From Symbiodinium natans (Eukaryota > Sar > Dinophyceae > Suessiales > Symbiodiniaceae), in contig CAJNDS010000191.1 in assembly GCA_905221605.1 (NCBI GenBank), positions 865,501 to 929,500 on the forward strand: a stretch of DNA of 64,000 bases. The letters run 5' to 3'. The notes below the pieces were generated by a model that searched no databases, was not told the origin of the DNA, and saw nothing but the letters and a program-made list of their open reading frames with translations. Positions 62,600 to 64,000 of this stretch are shown piece by piece; positions within the stretch are counted from its first letter, which is position 1, and the number at the start of each line of letters is the position of its first letter. The position numbers and the translations under genes were made by a program.

Positions 62600-63180
62600 A
62601 CGATTGCGATGTGTACCTGCGAAACCTTCGGATTCACAGCTATGCAATCGTCCTCTACAAAGGCACTCTTAGTGAACGCAAACACGCTGACTTTTGCGGT
62701 CGCGCCGGTTGACAAAAGATCCCGGACGGATACAGGCCGACTCTGCGGATACAATCCGATGCGGGACCAGAAACGGTATGGGACATGTACCGAGAATGCA
62801 GCACACACAAGCCAGGAGAAGTCAGGAAACAGGCAACGGCGGTGGGTCTTCAAACATGTACCAAACGAGCAGTGACTAAGAAGAAGCAGCACCTTCAGCA
62901 CGCTAGCCAGTGGCTGCGGCGAGCGGGCGGATGAGAAGGTACAACGAGGCTATACGCCGTTGCGGGCTAGAGTGCAAAAATAGGTGTACAAGTACAACCA
63001 CGTTCACAGCTATGCACTTAGAATGCATTGCCAAGACTAGGACTAGGAGCGAACGCAAACACGATTTCTTTTGCCACACTGCTGAAAAAATTCCAACAGG
63101 CAGGACGGACGAGAAGCGACTCTGCGGACGCAGTCCGAGGCTGGACCAGAAACGGAACCTGGACATGGACCACCAAAGAT
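62600..63180 (+). repeat. Two diverged tandem copies of a segment of about 200 bp
   Basis: The segment near 62636-62800 (words CACAGCTATGCA, GAACGCAAACACG, CGACTCTGCGGA, GGACCAGAAACGG) recurs at about 63004-63170 in the same order with many differences. An old duplication. Open frames over it are short and I assign no gene. Confidence 0.6.
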
Positions 63181-64000
63181 TTCAGGCGCACGCTTGACCC
63201 GCAAAAGGTAACAGGCCAGCATTCCCTGAGGACACAGCAGTATATCAGAACAATCCGTGCCATGCCAATATTCAGATCTAGGTTAACTTGGCAAAGTTCT
63301 GGCTAGCGTTTTACTTGGCGAAAATTTGCAAGCTTCAAAAACCAGCTGATGCACGCTGGCCCACTTTCTGGCACTTGCCTTGCAGTTTGAACTTGCAGCT
63401 GTAGTTGCAATCCGTTTGGGTTTATGCAATGCGTACACGCCGCCTGATGTTGTATAACTGGGCAGTGCTTGTCACGCGAGTCTCTTTTGGTAAGGCAGTA
63501 CGTATCATGAGCAGTGATGCTTGGTTTCGTACTGGTGTTGCACGCGTGCCTGTACTTGGCATGATGGTACTGGCCCAGAATGGGCAACACCCTTATTTGA
63601 AGAAGTGGATTGTTTTGATTGTCAGCAAAACAAAGCATGCATGAAGTTTGTTTTCATCAAACCAAGCATGAATGCACATGATGTGAGTCGAATTTTATGA
63701 TTGCTTGACACGGCATGTTTGAGAGAATAAATGGGCATGCTGGCTCTCTCCTCTCAAGTTTTGAGTGTCAGACGGAAAACATCTTTGAAGCGGGTTCGGG
63801 AGTTTAATTTCTATGAGCCATCGCATACGCGATGTGAGTGTTGCATGCGGTCCACAAGGCAAATAAGAGGACATCACTTGCGGGAGGCTGGGTGTGCCAT
63901 GTCGAAGATCAAGGAATGGAAATGTTAAAGAAGTCCCACATAGATTCAAACCTCACATGAAAAGGGCAAAGCCTTCCACATATCAAACACGTTTTTTGGC
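63181..64000. other. Trailing region, no assignable gene
   Basis: AT-richer sequence with frames of 60-110 codons on both strands and no recognisable motif. Nothing further seen. Confidence 0.3.

Overview
The window looks like a dinoflagellate nuclear genome, most probably a Symbiodinium-type alga. The reasons are TTTAGGG-type (CCCTAAA) interstitial repeats, GC-AG introns whose next exon starts with G, very long (TAG)n arrays, extensive GC-rich retroelement debris, and CCCH/2OG-dioxygenase retroelement domains of the kind I associate with these genomes. The species is an inference. Only one ordinary host gene is recognisable with confidence: a multi-exon phosphatidate cytidylyltransferase (CDP-diacylglycerol synthase) on the minus strand near 9.9-10.6 kb.

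Layout. 0-7 kb: non-coding, telomere-like blocks, a GA microsatellite and degenerate CAAACTTTC repeats. 7-12.9 kb: minus-strand gene territory including the CDP-DAG synthase. 13-17.2 kb: decayed non-LTR retrotransposon copies with a restriction-like endonuclease (RLE), on both strands. 19-19.8 kb: a huge (CTA)n array. 20.2-20.7 kb (-): a broken 2OG-Fe(II) dioxygenase-like domain. 22.1-23.4 kb (+): a broken LTR-type gag. 23.4-27.2 kb (-): a broken APE-type LINE. 28.4-28.66 kb: a repeat ending in (TAG)n.

The main feature is a three-layer nest from 28.7 to 61.7 kb. A plus-strand LINE with an exceptional ORF (AP-endonuclease, RT, C2H2 fingers, then a ubiquitin-specific-protease domain) is interrupted by an approximately 18.0-kb insertion. 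That insertion is a tyrosine-recombinase (YR) retrotransposon with split direct repeats (A1...B1-A2-B2). It is itself interrupted inside its recombinase gene by a second, related approximately 8.9-kb YR retrotransposon. Both insertions can be removed on paper to restore the interrupted frame exactly, with an AA dinucleotide at every junction and no target duplication. Both YR elements share an unusual order: small conserved ORF1, YR, CCCH Gag, in-frame UGA, then Pol carrying a cytosine-methyltransferase-like domain, a 2OG-dioxygenase-like domain, RT and RNase H. The methyltransferase and dioxygenase domains are in opposite order in the two elements.

Downstream of the LINE ORF (52-61 kb) lies a unidirectional, apparently intronless cluster encoding a protein kinase-like protein, a GT32-like glycosyltransferase-like protein and several unknown proteins, ending in a (TAG)n tract. 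The LINE ORF and this cluster, but not the YR elements, are peppered with short perfect palindromes whose core is always CACTG on the plus strand while the arms vary and co-vary. A second covarying hairpin family (loop CGTAAG) follows the LINE stop codon. My best hypothesis for a new system is that about 15 kb (28.66-61.7 kb minus the nested insertion) is one giant polycistronic, (TAG)n-associated non-LTR retroelement with structured RNA hairpins marking its gene ends. The sequence supports this but does not prove it.
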